Part shown: piece after piece, positions 18,201 through 30,819 of the stretch
Layout: every line of letters begins with the position of its first letter
How positions within the stretch are numbered: the stretch's first letter is position 1
NCBI GenBank assembly: GCA_964019425.1
Contig: OZ025821.1
Location: 449,001-513,000, forward strand
Length of the DNA stretch: 64,000 nucleotides
Direction: 5' to 3'
From: Flectonema sp. DT1601
Lineage: Eukaryota > Euglenozoa > Diplonemea > Diplonemida > Diplonemidae
Position numbers and translations under genes: made by a program
The notes under the pieces: model-generated
The model's database searches: none
What the model saw: the letters and a program-made list of their open reading frames with translations, nothing else
What the model was told of the DNA's origin: nothing

Positions 18201-21200
18201 TCAAACAAAAAAAAAAAAAAAAAAAAAAAAATAGTGGTTCTTGGCGGCAAATAACTCCCGTCGATATCAAATCAGTGGCTTTATTAAAGCATTGTTATAT
18301 GCACCATATTGTAATTAAAACTAAACTTGTTGTTGTTTTTTAATTTTCATAATTTTTATTTTTATTTTTTTTTTTTTTTGGAGCTTGTCAAACAAAAAAA
18401 AAAAAGAGTAAAAAAAAAAAAAAGAGTCAAAAAAAAAAAATGATACTCACCACCTAAGTATGTAGCGGCAAAAAGACTGTAAAAAAATAATACAAAAAAA
18501 AATTATAAATAAAAAAAAAAAAAAATTGATTGATTGAATCCCTGTTTTTTATGCAGGTGTGCATTTATTGGGTTTTCTGATAGAGGAAATTCAGAGTGAA
18601 GAAACCTGCTCTCGTTTTATATTACTCAAAAAGGAACAGGTCCTGTTTTTTTGTTGTTTTAGTTGCCACAGAGAGATAATCCCAGACTTACAAACTAAAA
18701 GAGAAGTTATAAGAATGCTGCAGAGACATCTTGGTCTCTCAAAATTCAACAACCCTTTTGGTGTCGTTATTGTAGTAAGGAGATCATTGAAATTGTTTGA
18801 TGTTAGAACGAAAGGAACGAACAAAAAAAAAAAATAAATAAACAGCTGTGAGAACTAAATAACAATGAGCCAGAAAAGTATATTCCATCAATAAAACAGC
18901 TCAGTTGGTAAAATTTCCGAATTCTTCGACGAAAGTACCACGTAAAGCATTCGAAAAATCAAACAAAAAATAAAAATAAAAAATAACAAAACTCAAGCAC
19001 GCAAGGCAAGGTTCCTAAACGCAGTCAAAATTAGTTCGCACAAAACCGTAAGTACGTTTTGATCTTGCGTGTCGATATAAAAAAAAAAAGTTTCTTATCC
19101 CTTACTTAACTCCAACTACAAGAACGCGATGCTGGTTTGTAGACCGTGCGGAAAGCGTAGTTCTCCGCGGCGTGTTATTTTAGAGATAACTTGCTACGTG
19201 ATGTCGTACATTGAGCCAATGCAGTGATCCAGCGAAAACGTTTTACCAGAACGAAATAAAATCTGGTGACTTATAATTTGAAGTATTAAAAAAATAAGTG
19301 ATTGAACTTTGCTACGAAATTATAATGCCTAAAAAGCTTTCACTCGTCAGGCATTCACCCGCTTGGGGCCGACTCTGATGTCAGCCTGAAAAATATCCAC
19401 TATTCGAAGTAGAGACTTGACTGATTATAAATAGTAATGGAAATCTTTTTTTTTTTTTTTTTTTTTTTCCTTCTGCAGGAGTTAGCGCAACTATGTTGAA
19501 TGAGCAGATGATTTGCGTTTGCACAATTTACCTGCTCAAAGGATTTGCCCGATACCTTCCTTGCCATGAATGAGGACACTGGGGTTTCGAGGGCATAGAA
19601 CATAAGTCAGTGAGCAACGCGACTTCCCGGTTACTTATTATTCATTGGTTGAGAGGTTTACAATTATTAATGGTTTTGAAAGCTAACCAAACTCAACATT
19701 TAGAATCCTCAATATAACAAAAAGGAGGGAAAAATATGGAAAAAAAAGAAATTGTATATTGTTCCCTTTATTCGCAAAAGCCAAATGGCAATCTACATTA
19801 GTAACCGTTAAGAGATTTTTAATAAAAAAATTTTGAATCCCCCCCCAGTCGTATTTTGCCACATGACTATTTTGTCCTAATGCTTCCACCTTTGACCAGA
19901 TCACTAGGAAAGAATTTAAAAAAAAAAAAAAGAAAAAAAAATTATAATAAATAAAAATAAATGAATAAATAAAAGGAAAGAAGCTTCATATATTCTGTAA
20001 GCGATCACTTCTGCATCATTCAATCTGAGAAAAAGTCTTCCGCCGAATTGTTCTGACAGCAGCGGTATCATAAAAATAAAACAAAAAAAAAAAAAAAAAA
20101 AATGCAAGGGGTGAATGAACAAGTAGGAGGATGAGAAAAAAAAAAAAACCCCATAAAGAAAGGAAAGGAGCAACCATTCTGAACATGAAATCGAACAAGT
20201 CGCTGCGCGTGAGAATTAAGCAACGCAGCATTGAAATAATCACAAAAAAGTAATGAAGCCAGAAAAGCACTCAAGACCTCCTGTTCGAGGGTCGAGAGGA
20301 GAGTAATATACTATAATATATCGGTCAAACTGATATATATATTTTTTTTGTTGTTTTTTTTTCTTGTTTCTCTGCTCTGAAAATGCATATGAAAATTTGG
20401 AAACTAAAACCGCGTTCGGTTTATTTCGAAAAAGCACTTTGGTGAGGTAAATTGTTTTGTCGGAACCACTGAACCAGTTCCCTCGCTGGGGTTCGTTGCG
20501 GAAACTACATGCACGACTGCGAAGTAGTAATCCACTCTGCAGCTACAAAAGAAAAGCTGTTTAATAAGTTCTTTGCGAAACCGTTAAGCGAGTAAGGAGA
20601 AGTGATCCAACATCTTCCCAAGTAGCAACTAATTCAAAAGACTTGGTTGAGTTCCGTCTGAAGACGTCTCAGATCACTACTGCGATTACCAATTATCTAA
20701 TATCAGTGGAAGAAGGAAGCCAGCGTAAATCTTCCATTTGCTTTGTCGAGTATAACTTATTATTATTATTATTATTATTATTTTTTTTTTTTTTTATTTC
20801 ATTATTTCAATTCCAAATGCCCCCTGAGGTATACTAACTATTCACGGCGTCTCGGAACACAAACAGATTTGGCTGAGCAAGAAAGCTAACCATTTATCAC
20901 GTGAGTGAACCAAAATATAATTTGTGAATACTTTCTTAACATTACATATCAATCCTACGGGGCAAAGTTTCGAGCAATCGTTCCACAAAAGGACAACGAA
21001 TTAACACGAAAAATACGTGGTTGTTGTCTTATCCCGTAGTAATAAGAATAACTTGTCACTACACGAAAAAAGTTCAAAAAAAAAAAAAAAAAAAAGGAAG
21101 TCAGGTTGTTGTTTTTTTTGTAATCAAACAATTTTTATTAAAATTTCACAAAAGTTTCAAAAAAACGAAATAAAGAAGTCAATTATCTGAATCAATCTTA

Positions 21201-22774
21201 AGCAAAGATTCGCTCTTAAGACACTCTCTAACAATTGACAGTTCCAAAGGCTCTTCAGGCAAGCATCAAAAGAAGAAGAAAAATAAAACACAGGGAGGAG
21301 ACAAACAGAAGTACGCTAAACCACGAAAAAGCCGACAAACAGAGAGCATTCTCGCTAACCTTTGCCTCAGTTACTGATACCTTAAAGGCTTTAAAGCTGA
21401 AACAAAAGATGCGTACAGATTGTACATAAAAAATACACCCGCTCCTCTTCAGAAACAAAAAAAAGGGAAAAAAAAAAACAAAGGGGGAAAAAAATCTGGT
21501 CACGACTCCAACACGGAAAACAGTCGCCAAGGGAAGCAACACATAGTCTGACACAACTACGACAACTACTACAGCAAGAACAAAACATGAAAAAGAAACA
21601 TTTTTAAATTAATATCTAAAAAAAGAAAAGACATCACAACTTCCGGGGGAACATACAAAAAAGAGAATTCGCAGAGCAACAAGAGAGCGGTTCAGTTAGA
21701 GCGGAAGTTAGTAACTCTGAACATTATCAACCACCAGTCTCCTGGTATGCATTTAGTACTTTAACTAAGACTGACAATAACTTCCGGAAGTACAATTTGA
21801 AGAAAGGACATGAACTTTATTCCAAGAGAGAAAGAGATCAGAATGCAACAGCTCCAACCACACTCTGCCCATCTTCAGTAATTTGAAAAATAAAAAAACA
21901 AGATCCGACTCGCATTCACCACAGGCGGGTAGACCACATACATAGGTACAGGCAAGGTTAATAAAACTAATTATGAAGCTCCACAAGACGTAAAATCCGC
22001 TAGCTTTTTTTTAGTCAGAACCAATGCAAATAACCAAAGTGAAAACAGTTCCTTAGGAGAATTGAGAAAAAAATAAAAGCGTTCAGTTTGATAGGAAACG
22101 AACACATGAAATTGAAAAAAAAAGTTTCTGGGGCTGGTTTTTTCCTTTTTTTTTTTTTTTTTTTTGAATTCCAAATTGAAATTTATCTACGAAGAATGCA
22201 ATGCACTCAACGCGGTGGTCACGAGGCATGTTGTCCTCACTGCTTCAACATTAAAACAAGAAGAAAAAAAAAAACAACAGCAACAACCACGGTGAAACAA
22301 ACGAACTTCTTTAACACAAAAGGACTCAACGCGTTCTTGAATCTGAACACGAAAATAATTACAATAAGAAGCTCATATTTCAACTGTCGGGAGGGGTAAC
22401 TGGAGAGGAACTCCACGTACTTCTGAGTGTAAGTATAAACACGTTGGTTCGAAAACGATTTACGTAAGATTGATTTAACCGACTGTCTGCAGACCAGGTT
22501 ATGAACATAAATCAACATTTTCTCGTTAGGGACAACACATTAACATGTTGTGATCTTATGTTGTTCGGATTGTTTGTTAGAAATACTTCAACTAGTTATT
22601 TACGTAATTTTTTAATGCAGTTTTTTTGTTGGTCATCACAATTTCAATCAACGAGGAATGAAAAGGTGGGTTGTAGACCTTTTTTTTATTATTTTGCTTT
22701 TTTTTTTTTTTTTTTTTTTTCCCTCCCTCCCTTTTTATCCGTGACTATTATACTTTGTTTTGAACCTAAAATTT

Positions 22775-22808
<34 letters not shown>

Positions 22809-23179
22809 CGAAGTCAGGGAAGTCACACCCCTGGAGAGGCTTACGGGGTCGATAGTGCCACAATCTCAAGTGAGAGCCTGTGTGCCAGAAGTACCCAGAC
22901 CCACCATGCACGAAGCAGGCAGTAAGAGACTGCTGATAACACCAATAGAAAACAGAGAAAAAATAAGAACACAAGAAATTAAAAAAAGGAAATATAAAAA
23001 AAAAATTCACAATAATGTTACTAATAATAATGAGGGAACTTCTCCACATACCTCACACACAATAGTTTTGCGGGGGTTGAACAAGACTTAATATTTTTTT
23101 AATATTGAGCAGAATACCAATTGACTTGGTGATTGATGCGTTTCACAAAAATACACTGCTTCTATTATTTTATTGTTAA
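17866..23179. other. Gene-poor, very AT-rich stretch
   Basis: Over 5 kb dominated by A/T homopolymers (for example 18158-18193 and 18207-18230). A plus-strand frame at 18559-18837 follows a TTTTTTATGCAG acceptor-like site and encodes plausible but unrecognised sequence (EVIRMLQRHLGLSKFNNPFG); it is the best candidate plus-strand exon in the window, at low confidence. A more GC-rich patch at 22810-22960 contains no recognised domain. Confidence 0.4.
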
Positions 23180-23897
23180 CCATTAAGGACGTGGTTATTA
23201 AAAAAAAAATTATCTTCCCCAAGGGGAAAAACCCGACTCCCCAGGGGTGGTGTACTCGAGTCCGTTTCGCGACGAATCTTGGGTGAGATGTCGTCGTTAG
23301 CTGTGCTTTTAATTTATTTTATTCGTGATAAATATCAGTCAAAATTATTTTGGCGACCAAAATTCTGGACAATTTTTTTTTTTTCAAAAGAACTTGCTAT
23401 GCAACCCATCGGTGACGGGACATCGAGAGACAAGACAACTAATACTACTTCCTCAGATTCGCACTTCCCACACATACTGAGCACTATCCATCCATATTTG
23501 GTGCTGCTAGACAATGTAGTATCACACAGTAAGCGACTACCTATGGATGCCAGGGGTATTATGCGTCCACCCCGTTTTGGCGATTTCCATCGAAATCTTA
23601 CAAAGGGACATTTGCGTCCCACACCACTGCCTCTGTGTCAGGAGGTGCCATCCGGGAAGAGGCGCCCTGCACTCAACAACATCAAAATTGAAGAGGCGCA
23701 AGGAGTCATTAAAACTGAGCTTATTTTTGTCTTTAGTGGTGTTTTCTTTGTTCCGTTCACACTTTAGCTGGTGAATGTGTGGGCAGCTTCACTTCGTCAC
23801 GTCACCTTTACGAGCCCCCACCCCTTTTCCCCATTGGCTCTTTTCTCAAAAAGTCAAAAAAAAAACCGTTTTTTTTTTTTTCGACGTCCTTAATGGG
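23180..23897. mobile_element. Non-autonomous piggyBac-like element, 718 bp, TTAA on both sides
   Basis: Left end CCATTAAGGACG follows TTAA (23176-23179). The right end, read inward, is CCCATTAAGGACGTC and abuts TTAA (23898-23901). TTAA duplication plus CCC-type inverted ends is typical of piggyBac. The right subterminal region matches that of the element ending at 921. A plus-strand frame of 162 codons (23279-23767) lies inside, with no visible transposase motif, so it is probably a deletion derivative. Confidence 0.7.
23279..23767 (+). CDS. Hypothetical ORF inside the 23-kb piggyBac-like element
   Basis: 162 codons. The first 40 residues are hydrophobic/aromatic and partly low-complexity. 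The rest is polar with basic patches (RGIMRPPRFGDFHRNLTKGH). It covers most of the element interior. A fragment of a transposase or a chance frame are both possible; I cannot recognise a domain. Confidence 0.3.
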   Translation: MGEMSSLAVLLIYFIRDKYQSKLFWRPKFWTIFFFSKELAMQPIGDGTSRDKTTNTTSSDSHFPHILSTIHPYLVLLDNVVSHSKRLPMDARGIMRPPRFGDFHRNLTKGHLRPTPLPLCQEVPSGKRRPALNNIKIEEAQGVIKTELIFVFSGVFFVPFTL

Positions 23898-23901
23898 TTA
23901 A

Positions 23902-23969
23902 AAAGAAAAACTTTGAAAGTTGAATTGAAAAAAATATAACTAAATTAGGGAGGCGGGAGAACCGAAAGT

Positions 23970-24007
<38 letters not shown>

Positions 24008-24916
24008 ATAAAAGCTTGGCGGAGTTCTTATTTGATTATTTTTTCCAATAGACGATCTTCTCCTAACCACTGTTCCAGCTCTTCACAGTGCTATTGTCGT
24101 TAGGAGGGTGCGATAGACATCGCTAAGTTCTTAATCCCTTAATACTTGGAATAGGCAACAAAAAATTATCCAGCCCCCTGTTGTCATTCCGTTCAAAAAG
24201 AAGAAAATAAAAAATAAAATAAAAAAGGGGAGTGGGATAAATAAAGGGTAGGTAACTCGATACTGTAATTAAATATGAAGCATTTTTTTTTGAAGGGAAG
24301 AAATGGTTGAATGGGAAGGAGGAGGGTAAGTTGAGAAAATCTTACAAACTTAAGAGAAGGGCAAGCAGGTTTTTTTTTTTTTTTTTTTTTTTCGACTAGG
24401 TGTTTTTGTTGTCGACAAGGTGACAAAACGGGGGTAGGAAGGGGTAGTGTTTTCGAATCCGAGCAAGTACTATTCAGGTACTAGCCAAGTATCATCAAAA
24501 CGTAGAAATAAGGTTTTTTCAGCCTGCCTGTTTTTTTTACTTTCGTTCAAAAAAAAAAAATGCACGGTTTCAAAAAAAAAGTGTGCAAGAAAAGACAAGG
24601 GATTGAAATTGGGTGAGCGTTGAAAAAAAAAATAATTCAAATAAAAAAATAAAAAAAAAGACAACCGAAACAGTAGCAGTGAGAGATCTGTTCCTCTGAC
24701 TTGACTTTTTTTTTTTCCCTCTCATTTCCCTCTTATGTTAGACACGGAGTGAGACCCAAATTGCGTTGTTAAGTTTGGAGTTAACAAGCACATGGGGAAC
24801 AAGAGAGGGTCAAAAGGGCAATATTGTTTGGCACATCATAAACACATCGTGTTCCATTAAAACAAAAAAGAACTACAAGAAGGTCAGAAAATAAGCAGGA
24901 AGAAAATAACTTCAAA

Positions 24917-24950
<34 letters not shown>

Positions 24951-26276
24951 TAACTACTTTTCTGTTTATTTAAAAGTAACAACCATTAGAATGAAATAAC
25001 AAAATGTAATTACAGAGGAAATCTATGAACTACATCACTGAATAACCAACGAAAGGCCAGTGGTGGAGCTGACTATCTGACAGGTCCCTTGTTGAGTTAA
25101 CCTGCAACAGAACTCGGGGGTGGACAGACGGCTTCTTTATTGTTTCCAGGAAGCTCTCAGAAAAAAAAAAAAAGAAAAAAAAAACATCAGCTTTTGGAAA
25201 TTTATTATTCTAAAGATTCGATTGGCTGCTTTTGAATTTCAGATAAACCATCCGAGAAGTCGGAAGCCTTTTCAGATTTCAGTATAACAGAAAAGAAAAA
25301 AAAAATTATGAGAAGGGAAAAAAAAAAAAAATAGGACTATGTGCCACATTGAAGCAACGTGGTTGAAAAGAATTGTAACCAATGAGACAAAACACCACAA
25401 AAAAAAATGAGGCACAGTGCAATTCAAGGATTATTTATATACAAACTAGAGAAGTGAGTGTTTACGATAATAACAAAGCGATGAAGAATCGCACTCCAAT
25501 TCTAGTTTGGTTTGGGTTGCTGACTTACAAACTAAAGAAGACAGGGCTTGAATAAGCATCGAAAATGAAAGTCACAAACCAAGTTAAGTCCAACAACCTT
25601 AAATATTAAATGTATTTCTTTTTTTTGTGTTCCAGAAAAAGCAGAAGAAACTTGAAACGCAAAGCGCCTCCATCTCGTGGACAATGATTTTGTTTTTTGC
25701 TGGAGGAGGTAGAGAGTTAAATTATGTATTCACCCAGCACTCGTTGCAGCTGGAAGTCGAAGATCTTAATCGGTTTTGTTTGGGTAAGAGGCATACCAAA
25801 TACATATATCAATCGACTAGACAAAGACAGCAGAAAGGATTATCACTCCGTTGTCGATGCTCCTCAGGTTTCTGTACTATAGTAAATTAGGGGGGCAAAG
25901 AAAAGAAAAAGAAAGAGAAAACAGGTAAAAACTGTTACAACTTATTAGAGAACGGGGAAGGGGTTTTTTTGTTTTTAATACGATACGAAAAGAGCGGGGC
26001 GGGGGGATACGTGAACAACTCAAATAGCATCTTAAGCAAGAAATATTAATAGTCCATAAAGAACAATACGTTTGGTATTTTAAACACCTATCCGACATAA
26101 CACATGTAAGAATTATCTGTGCAGGGTGCGCACTTCCGGGTACTCCCTGTTGTCTGAAGTAATGTAGATATTTGCCAATTAAAGATTTCCATTATTTAAT
26201 AATAGAGTGCTTTTTTTAGGCGTCGTAAGATACACGAAATTTTGGATTACAATCTGTTTTTTTCATTGAAAAGTTT
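23902..26276. other. Gene-poor stretch with the longest A/T runs
   Basis: T run of about 35 at 23969-24002 and A run of about 33 at 24917-24948. Around 24030-24095 the minus strand has a short coding-like end (CEELEQWLGEDRLLEKIIK then TAA) after an ACAATAG acceptor; it is too short to call. A plus-strand frame at 25627-25890 is unsupported. Confidence 0.4.
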
Positions 26277-26999
26277 TTACATCGCTTGTTCAGTCTGTGG
26301 GAGGTTAAGAACATTCTCACACAGTAATTGAACAGGACTGAAATCTCCAATAAGTTCATCGTAAAAGTTGTAATCGATGTTATCAAGTTCGAAGAAATTA
26401 TTAACAAAGTCAAGTTGACTAACTGGAGGGGCGACAGGTGACTGTGGTGGTGAAGGCTGTTCAAGAACATCAATCATTGAAGGTGGTGTTGGAATAGATG
26501 AATCTATCGACTCAGCTGATGACTGAGAATGAGGAACATCTGTTACCTTTTCTAACTCACGACGAACACGAACCACGAGGTCCATTTGACCACTTCCGTG
26601 CATTTTTGAAAAATTTAAAACGTTTGCTCCGTGAATTCTCACTCTCTCTTCAAGGTTTTGCTTTCTAAAATGAACGTGGTACTTCGTGCAAGAATCATCT
26701 GTGCATCCATCCTTTGTATTAAAATCCTTACATTTCCATCCTACTTTCAACGCAACGCGGTGCTGCTTCTGACAAACTCTGCAACGGAGAGCAATACATT
26801 GCTTCTCTGCCCTGATGTTATCCCAGTTGTTGTGTCCGCAACTTCTCCTTGTTGATGGCCCCCGGGATTTCTTCTGCCTTGAGTGTGCCTTTTGTGCTTT
26901 TGCCACCTGCTGGGTACCCAACAGGTTGCTGTTAAACATCATCATTTGGTGGGTAAGCGGTTGGTGGAGGGTCATGTGAGTTGGTACCATAGAAAGCAT
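26277..26999 (-). CDS. CCCH-type zinc-finger protein, probably RNA-binding
   Basis: 240 codons from ATG 26999, 22 nt after TTTTCTATTCTTCAG. A conserved block runs from about residue 52 to 125: C-G-H-N-N-W-D-N-I-R, then LRCRVCQKQ (C-x2-C), then C-x8-C-x4-C-x3-H (K-C-K-D-F...G-C-T-D-D-S-C-T-K-Y-H), then R-K-Q-N-L-E-E-R-V-R-I-H-G. CCCH fingers of this spacing bind mRNA in many eukaryotes, and post-transcriptional regulators of this kind are numerous where transcription is polycistronic. The C-terminal half is Pro/Ser-rich then acidic (FFELDNIDYNFYDELIGDF), like a protein-interaction tail. Specific target unknown. Confidence 0.75.
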   Translation of the reverse strand: MLSMVPTHMTLHQPLTHQMMMFNSNLLGTQQVAKAQKAHSRQKKSRGPSTRRSCGHNNWDNIRAEKQCIALRCRVCQKQHRVALKVGWKCKDFNTKDGCTDDSCTKYHVHFRKQNLEERVRIHGANVLNFSKMHGSGQMDLVVRVRRELEKVTDVPHSQSSAESIDSSIPTPPSMIDVLEQPSPPQSPVAPPVSQLDFVNNFFELDNIDYNFYDELIGDFSPVQLLCENVLNLPQTEQAM

Positions 27000-27554
27000 T
27001 TTATGTAGACTACGAGCAGCTGAAGAATAGAAAAGAAATAATAAATTAAATCAAAACAAACACGAAGAACAAACACCATCCCCAATCATATTATAATAAC
27101 TTCACTCCCCCAAATCGAGACATCTGTCTTCCTGTTATAATAAATGACACTTTAATAAGATTTAAGATTAGTATAAAGGTGTTGTTTACCACGATATGAA
27201 GTATGATTCAGGACCAAAACACGGCTTGTGTTCATTAGCAAGTTAGTATTACATATAACGTTACTGGATTATGAGTGCTAGGCAACTCGCAGCAACAGAG
27301 GACCTAATCGAATCCGTTTCCTGTGTGGCTTCAGCAGCGGATGCCTTTACAAATACGACAATCGAATTATAACGAACACAACAATAATGCAAAGATGATG
27401 TCAAAAATACATTTATTTTTCTTCAAATTTCACTCTGGGATAGAAAAAACTGAAAACAGCTCAACACAATTATAAAAAAAAAAAAAAAATCAAAAAAAAA
27501 ACGAAATCACGTCACGCGATGTCGTCATTGTGTGGACTTTTTGAACGAAACAAA

Positions 27555-27692
27555 AAAAACCATTCAGATTAACCTTATATTTCGTTGAACGCAGACAAAA
27601 TCCTGTCGCACGGGGAAAATAAATCATGACCATAAGAATTAATCGGTTTTCAATCTGAATAGTTTCTTCTCCGACTACGTCGGTACAAAAAA
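27555..27692. repeat. Dispersed repeat family C, copy 1
   Basis: Shares almost all its length with 44449-44600: ATTTCGTTGAACGCAGAC, AATAAATCATGACCATAAG, and GACTACGTCGGTACAAAA at the end. Internal inverted ends ATTCAGATT and AATCTGAAT, a terminal CCGAC/GTCGG hairpin and flanking A tracts suggest a structured, possibly RNA-derived, element. Copy 2 has 17 extra bases in the middle. Confidence 0.75.
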
Positions 27693-27772
27693 AAAAAAAA
27701 AAAAGCATTTTTCCCTTCTCCTTTCCCACTACTGTTTTGTAGGTAAGACAAGAGAAGAAAAAGATGGAAGGC

Positions 27773-28218
27773 GGCGCAGAAACCCCCCCTAATTTTTACT
27801 ACATGGGCACCAAACACCCCACGAATATACTATCTAAAATTTTTGCCGGTTTGCTTTTTCTTGAAAGCCCGATTTCCCGCGATGTAGATGCGAGGGTCTA
27901 CGATTACTCCTCTCTAAAAGACACTATCTCATACACGCTGGTCCGTTTTCTGCGGAGTTAGCATTTACAATGTGTCGTACAGATGCTAAGTTAGAATGAT
28001 GAGTTGTTACTTAGTTAAATTTGTGCAACTACTGTGGGGGAGGACTTGGATTTACGATACGAAAAAAGATTTGGGAATACTGCAGGTCTTTGCACAAAAA
28101 AAAAAAAATAACTAACAAACAATAAAAAGTACCGTCACTATATAAAACAGAGGTAATGGTAATATTCGAGAAGTTTCTTTCGATGGAAGCCACGTGAACG
28201 TGGAGGGGGGGTTTCTGC
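27773..28218. repeat. Possible small element with GCAGAAACCCCCC inverted ends
   Basis: GCAGAAACCCCCCCTA at about 27776 is mirrored by GGAGGGGGGGTTTCTGC at about 28201-28217. No clear target duplication and no gene inside (only a 65-codon frame). It may be chance. Confidence 0.3.
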
Positions 28219-28414
28219 AGCAGACCCTCATATAAAGAAATCAGTTAGATACTTTAAATCTGTAGCCACTACCTGGAGGTAGCTAATCGGTATTTCCGAT
28301 TCGGACTTACTTCCAACTAAGGAGTTGAAGCTGATTGAATTGATGTTTAGGATAATCTCAGTTAGTCGGAGTAATTACAATTAAATCATAACGACGCCAA
28401 ACAAAATAATAATA

Positions 28415-28530
28415 TTTTTTATTTATTTATTTATTTACGAAGCCTAGGAAGCCAAAAGCCAGGAAAAGCTCAACAGAGTAACAGTTATATCGCTACCAGT
28501 AACGTGAGACTCTCACAGACGATAAGAGAC
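28415..28530 (-). repeat. Dispersed repeat family B, copy 1 (SINE-like)
   Basis: Matches 50745-50862: TTATTTACGAAGCCTA, GCCAGGAAAAGCTCAACAG, GTAACAGTTATATCGCTACC and GTGAGACTCTCACAGACGAT. Read on the minus strand the unit ends in a (TAAA)n tail, the form of a short retroposon. I see no A or B box. Confidence 0.75.
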
Positions 28531-29906
28531 GTAGAATAACCTGGAACAAATGACTACCTAAACCCACCGTCCACGCGAGCAGACAGTGTTAGAGAATAAT
28601 AATAATATTGGTTTTCGGGGAGATAAAAATTATGAAAATTTTTTTTTCTTTTTTTTTTTTTTTTAGGTCTGGTCTTGTCAACTCCCAACATGAGTTATGA
28701 GAATAGTGTAATGAATTAGTTTAAAAAATGTTATAATTATTATCAGTCAATCAAAAAAAAAAAAAAAGGGCAAAATTTCGTTGGACAACAAACAACAAGT
28801 TGGTTTCGGTCTAAGATTAAAAACAATCTTTTCTTCGAACCATCCCCCTCCAGCCCTCTTCAGCGAAGAAATGTAATGAATTAGTTTAAAATGTTAATAA
28901 TTCAGACCAAAGATAATCTCTGGTAGATTATAATAAAAAGGCGGTAAAAAAAAAAAAAAAAAAAGAGAAAATAAAAAATAGCAAAACAAAACAAAAAAAG
29001 TCATTCACGGCTTTAACTTATTTATGGTTTTTTTATGTTCGCGATAAGAACACAAAAAAAAAAAAATGTAAACAAAAAGGTGGGCCGGTGGTCCAAAATA
29101 CACCCTGGTCTCGACAGGTTGTCTGACCAAGTGAAAGTCAGTGACAAGTGGGTTGATCTTATCTTTTAGAAAAGTGTTCCGTGAGATACTCCACACTGAT
29201 ACCAAATAGTTCCCTGAGTGATGTGATGAGGACCCTTTTATGGGGAGCACAATCAAATGTCAGGTCACATCGGAGTGTTGTGGGACACAATCCAAAAAAA
29301 AAAAAAAAAAAAAAATGAAGATAATAATAATAATTAAAAAAAAAAGATTTCACAAGAAAAAAAAAAAAAATAAACACAACGCACACGCGGAGTTCATAAC
29401 AATTTCGAATAATGTTATAAGAACGTTATATTAAAAAAAAAAAACTACAAACAAACAAACAAACAAAATAAAAAAAAAAAATAAAAAAAACCTTTTTCTC
29501 CATGCGGATAACATGCCGGCAAATGAATCCAAAGCGAAACCGCTAATTATATTCAAATTTCACACCTCGTCTCGATTAAGTATCAAAGGGTTTCCCTACC
29601 GAGCATTTTGTAAGAGTGAATGCTGTCAGTCATCGGAGTTTATTCTTTTCTGTTTCCTCTAATTAGAAAATTTCTTTTTTTGTAAATCTCCAACAGCGTT
29701 GACCGACTTCAATACTCGGAATGCACTCACAGTTTGTTTGAGTAATAAAATAATTTTAAAAACACGTCAACACACACGTATGCACAGATACCTACCAAGG
29801 TTATTTTGTAAAGGAGAGAGAGAGAACAAAAAAAAAAAAAAAATAGGGATCACTGAGTTATAATAATAAACTAGAAGGAGCACCAGCTTCCTATTTTTTT
29901 TTTTAA

Positions 29907-30569
29907 TTAAAATGTTTGACCGGGAGTGCCGTAACCTCTTACCGAATCAACACCAGAAAGATGTTTTGATGAAACTGATGTCGGAGTTAAGACTTCTGGT
30001 AACGAGATTAATGACATCGACTTGCTGTTTAATTTTCTTTTTATGAGAATTGAAACCCTCATAACGTGAACAACACTTCTTGTTGCTATTCCGATCAAAG
30101 ATCCCGTCGTTTCGTATTCTTCTATTGTTGAGTCGTCGTTTGTCGTCCAATCAAACCAATAAAGTAATCCCATTACGAAAAGATACAAAACAACACAAGT
30201 AAAACAAAGTGTAATATCTAACCAGAAAAGTTTATGTTTACAAAACGGAAGGTAACCAACTAAACAAAGACGAATGCACGCTTCAATCGCAACAATTCCA
30301 ACCAAACACCCTTCTAAAATCAACACCCAAAGAGAAGGAGGATTCTCCAATGCAGCAAATGTAATAGCAACGACGCTAAGGGTTAATATCGTAACAGTGT
30401 ATCCAACCATGAATAGGGTCGATTCATACAATCGAAGTCTCTCAATTCCCGTTATCTTCACTACCTGCGATTCTCTTTCCGTTGCAATGACGATGTCTGA
30501 CGTCGAAAAAGGGTTCCCACTCACATGAATTTGGAGACGCTCTTCTTCATTTCGATGATCGTCATGCAT
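29907..30569 (-). CDS. Voltage-sensor-like four-span membrane protein
   Basis: 220 codons from ATG 30569, seven bases after CTATTTTCTCCCAG. Four membrane spans sit at about 51-74, 79-104, 115-139 and 156-179. Span 2 carries E86, E96 and R100; span 3 has D118 (WLDI); span 4 has spaced arginines and lysines (R164, R171, K177, R178) in RSVVHVMRVSILIKRK. Acidic residues in S2/S3 with a basic S4 are the voltage-sensor pattern, without a pore domain, as in Hv1 proton channels or sensor-phosphatase relatives. The S4 spacing is looser than R-x2-R, so true voltage gating is uncertain. N and C tails are cytosolic in this model. Confidence 0.6.
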   Translation of the reverse strand: MHDDHRNEEERLQIHVSGNPFSTSDIVIATERESQVVKITGIERLRLYESTLFMVGYTVTILTLSVVAITFAALENPPSLWVLILEGCLVGIVAIEACIRLCLVGYLPFCKHKLFWLDITLCFTCVVLYLFVMGLLYWFDWTTNDDSTIEEYETTGSLIGIATRSVVHVMRVSILIKRKLNSKSMSLISLPEVLTPTSVSSKHLSGVDSVRGYGTPGQTF

Positions 30570-30819
30570 CTGACTGGGAGAAAATAGATGAATAATAATA
30601 TCAAATACAATAATAACCCTTACTGCTTTAATAATAATAATAATAATAATATCATATTTTTGATGGGACTCGATAAACTCAACTCAGTGAGAACCAAAAA
30701 AAGAAGTATAATAAAATACAACACAACCACTGGTTGCCAAAGCAGCAGCCTTCCGGAGAGCTGTTCAATATAATCAAAATTTACGAAGGTTTCCATGTGG
30801 GAAGTAACAAAGAAGTCCC

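Larger units (their letters stand above)
27000..29906. other. Gene-free stretch holding dispersed repeats B and C
   Basis: Apart from the repeats listed separately, only homopolymers and a short local duplication are visible (GTAATGAATTAGTTTAAAA at about 28709 and 28872). A plus-strand frame at 27764-27961 is unsupported. Confidence 0.45.

Noticed and set aside
22501-23091. 196-codon plus-strand frame
   Set aside because: Two poly-Phe blocks from T runs and a Lys/Asn tail; only a short GC-richer patch is non-repetitive and it has no recognised domain.
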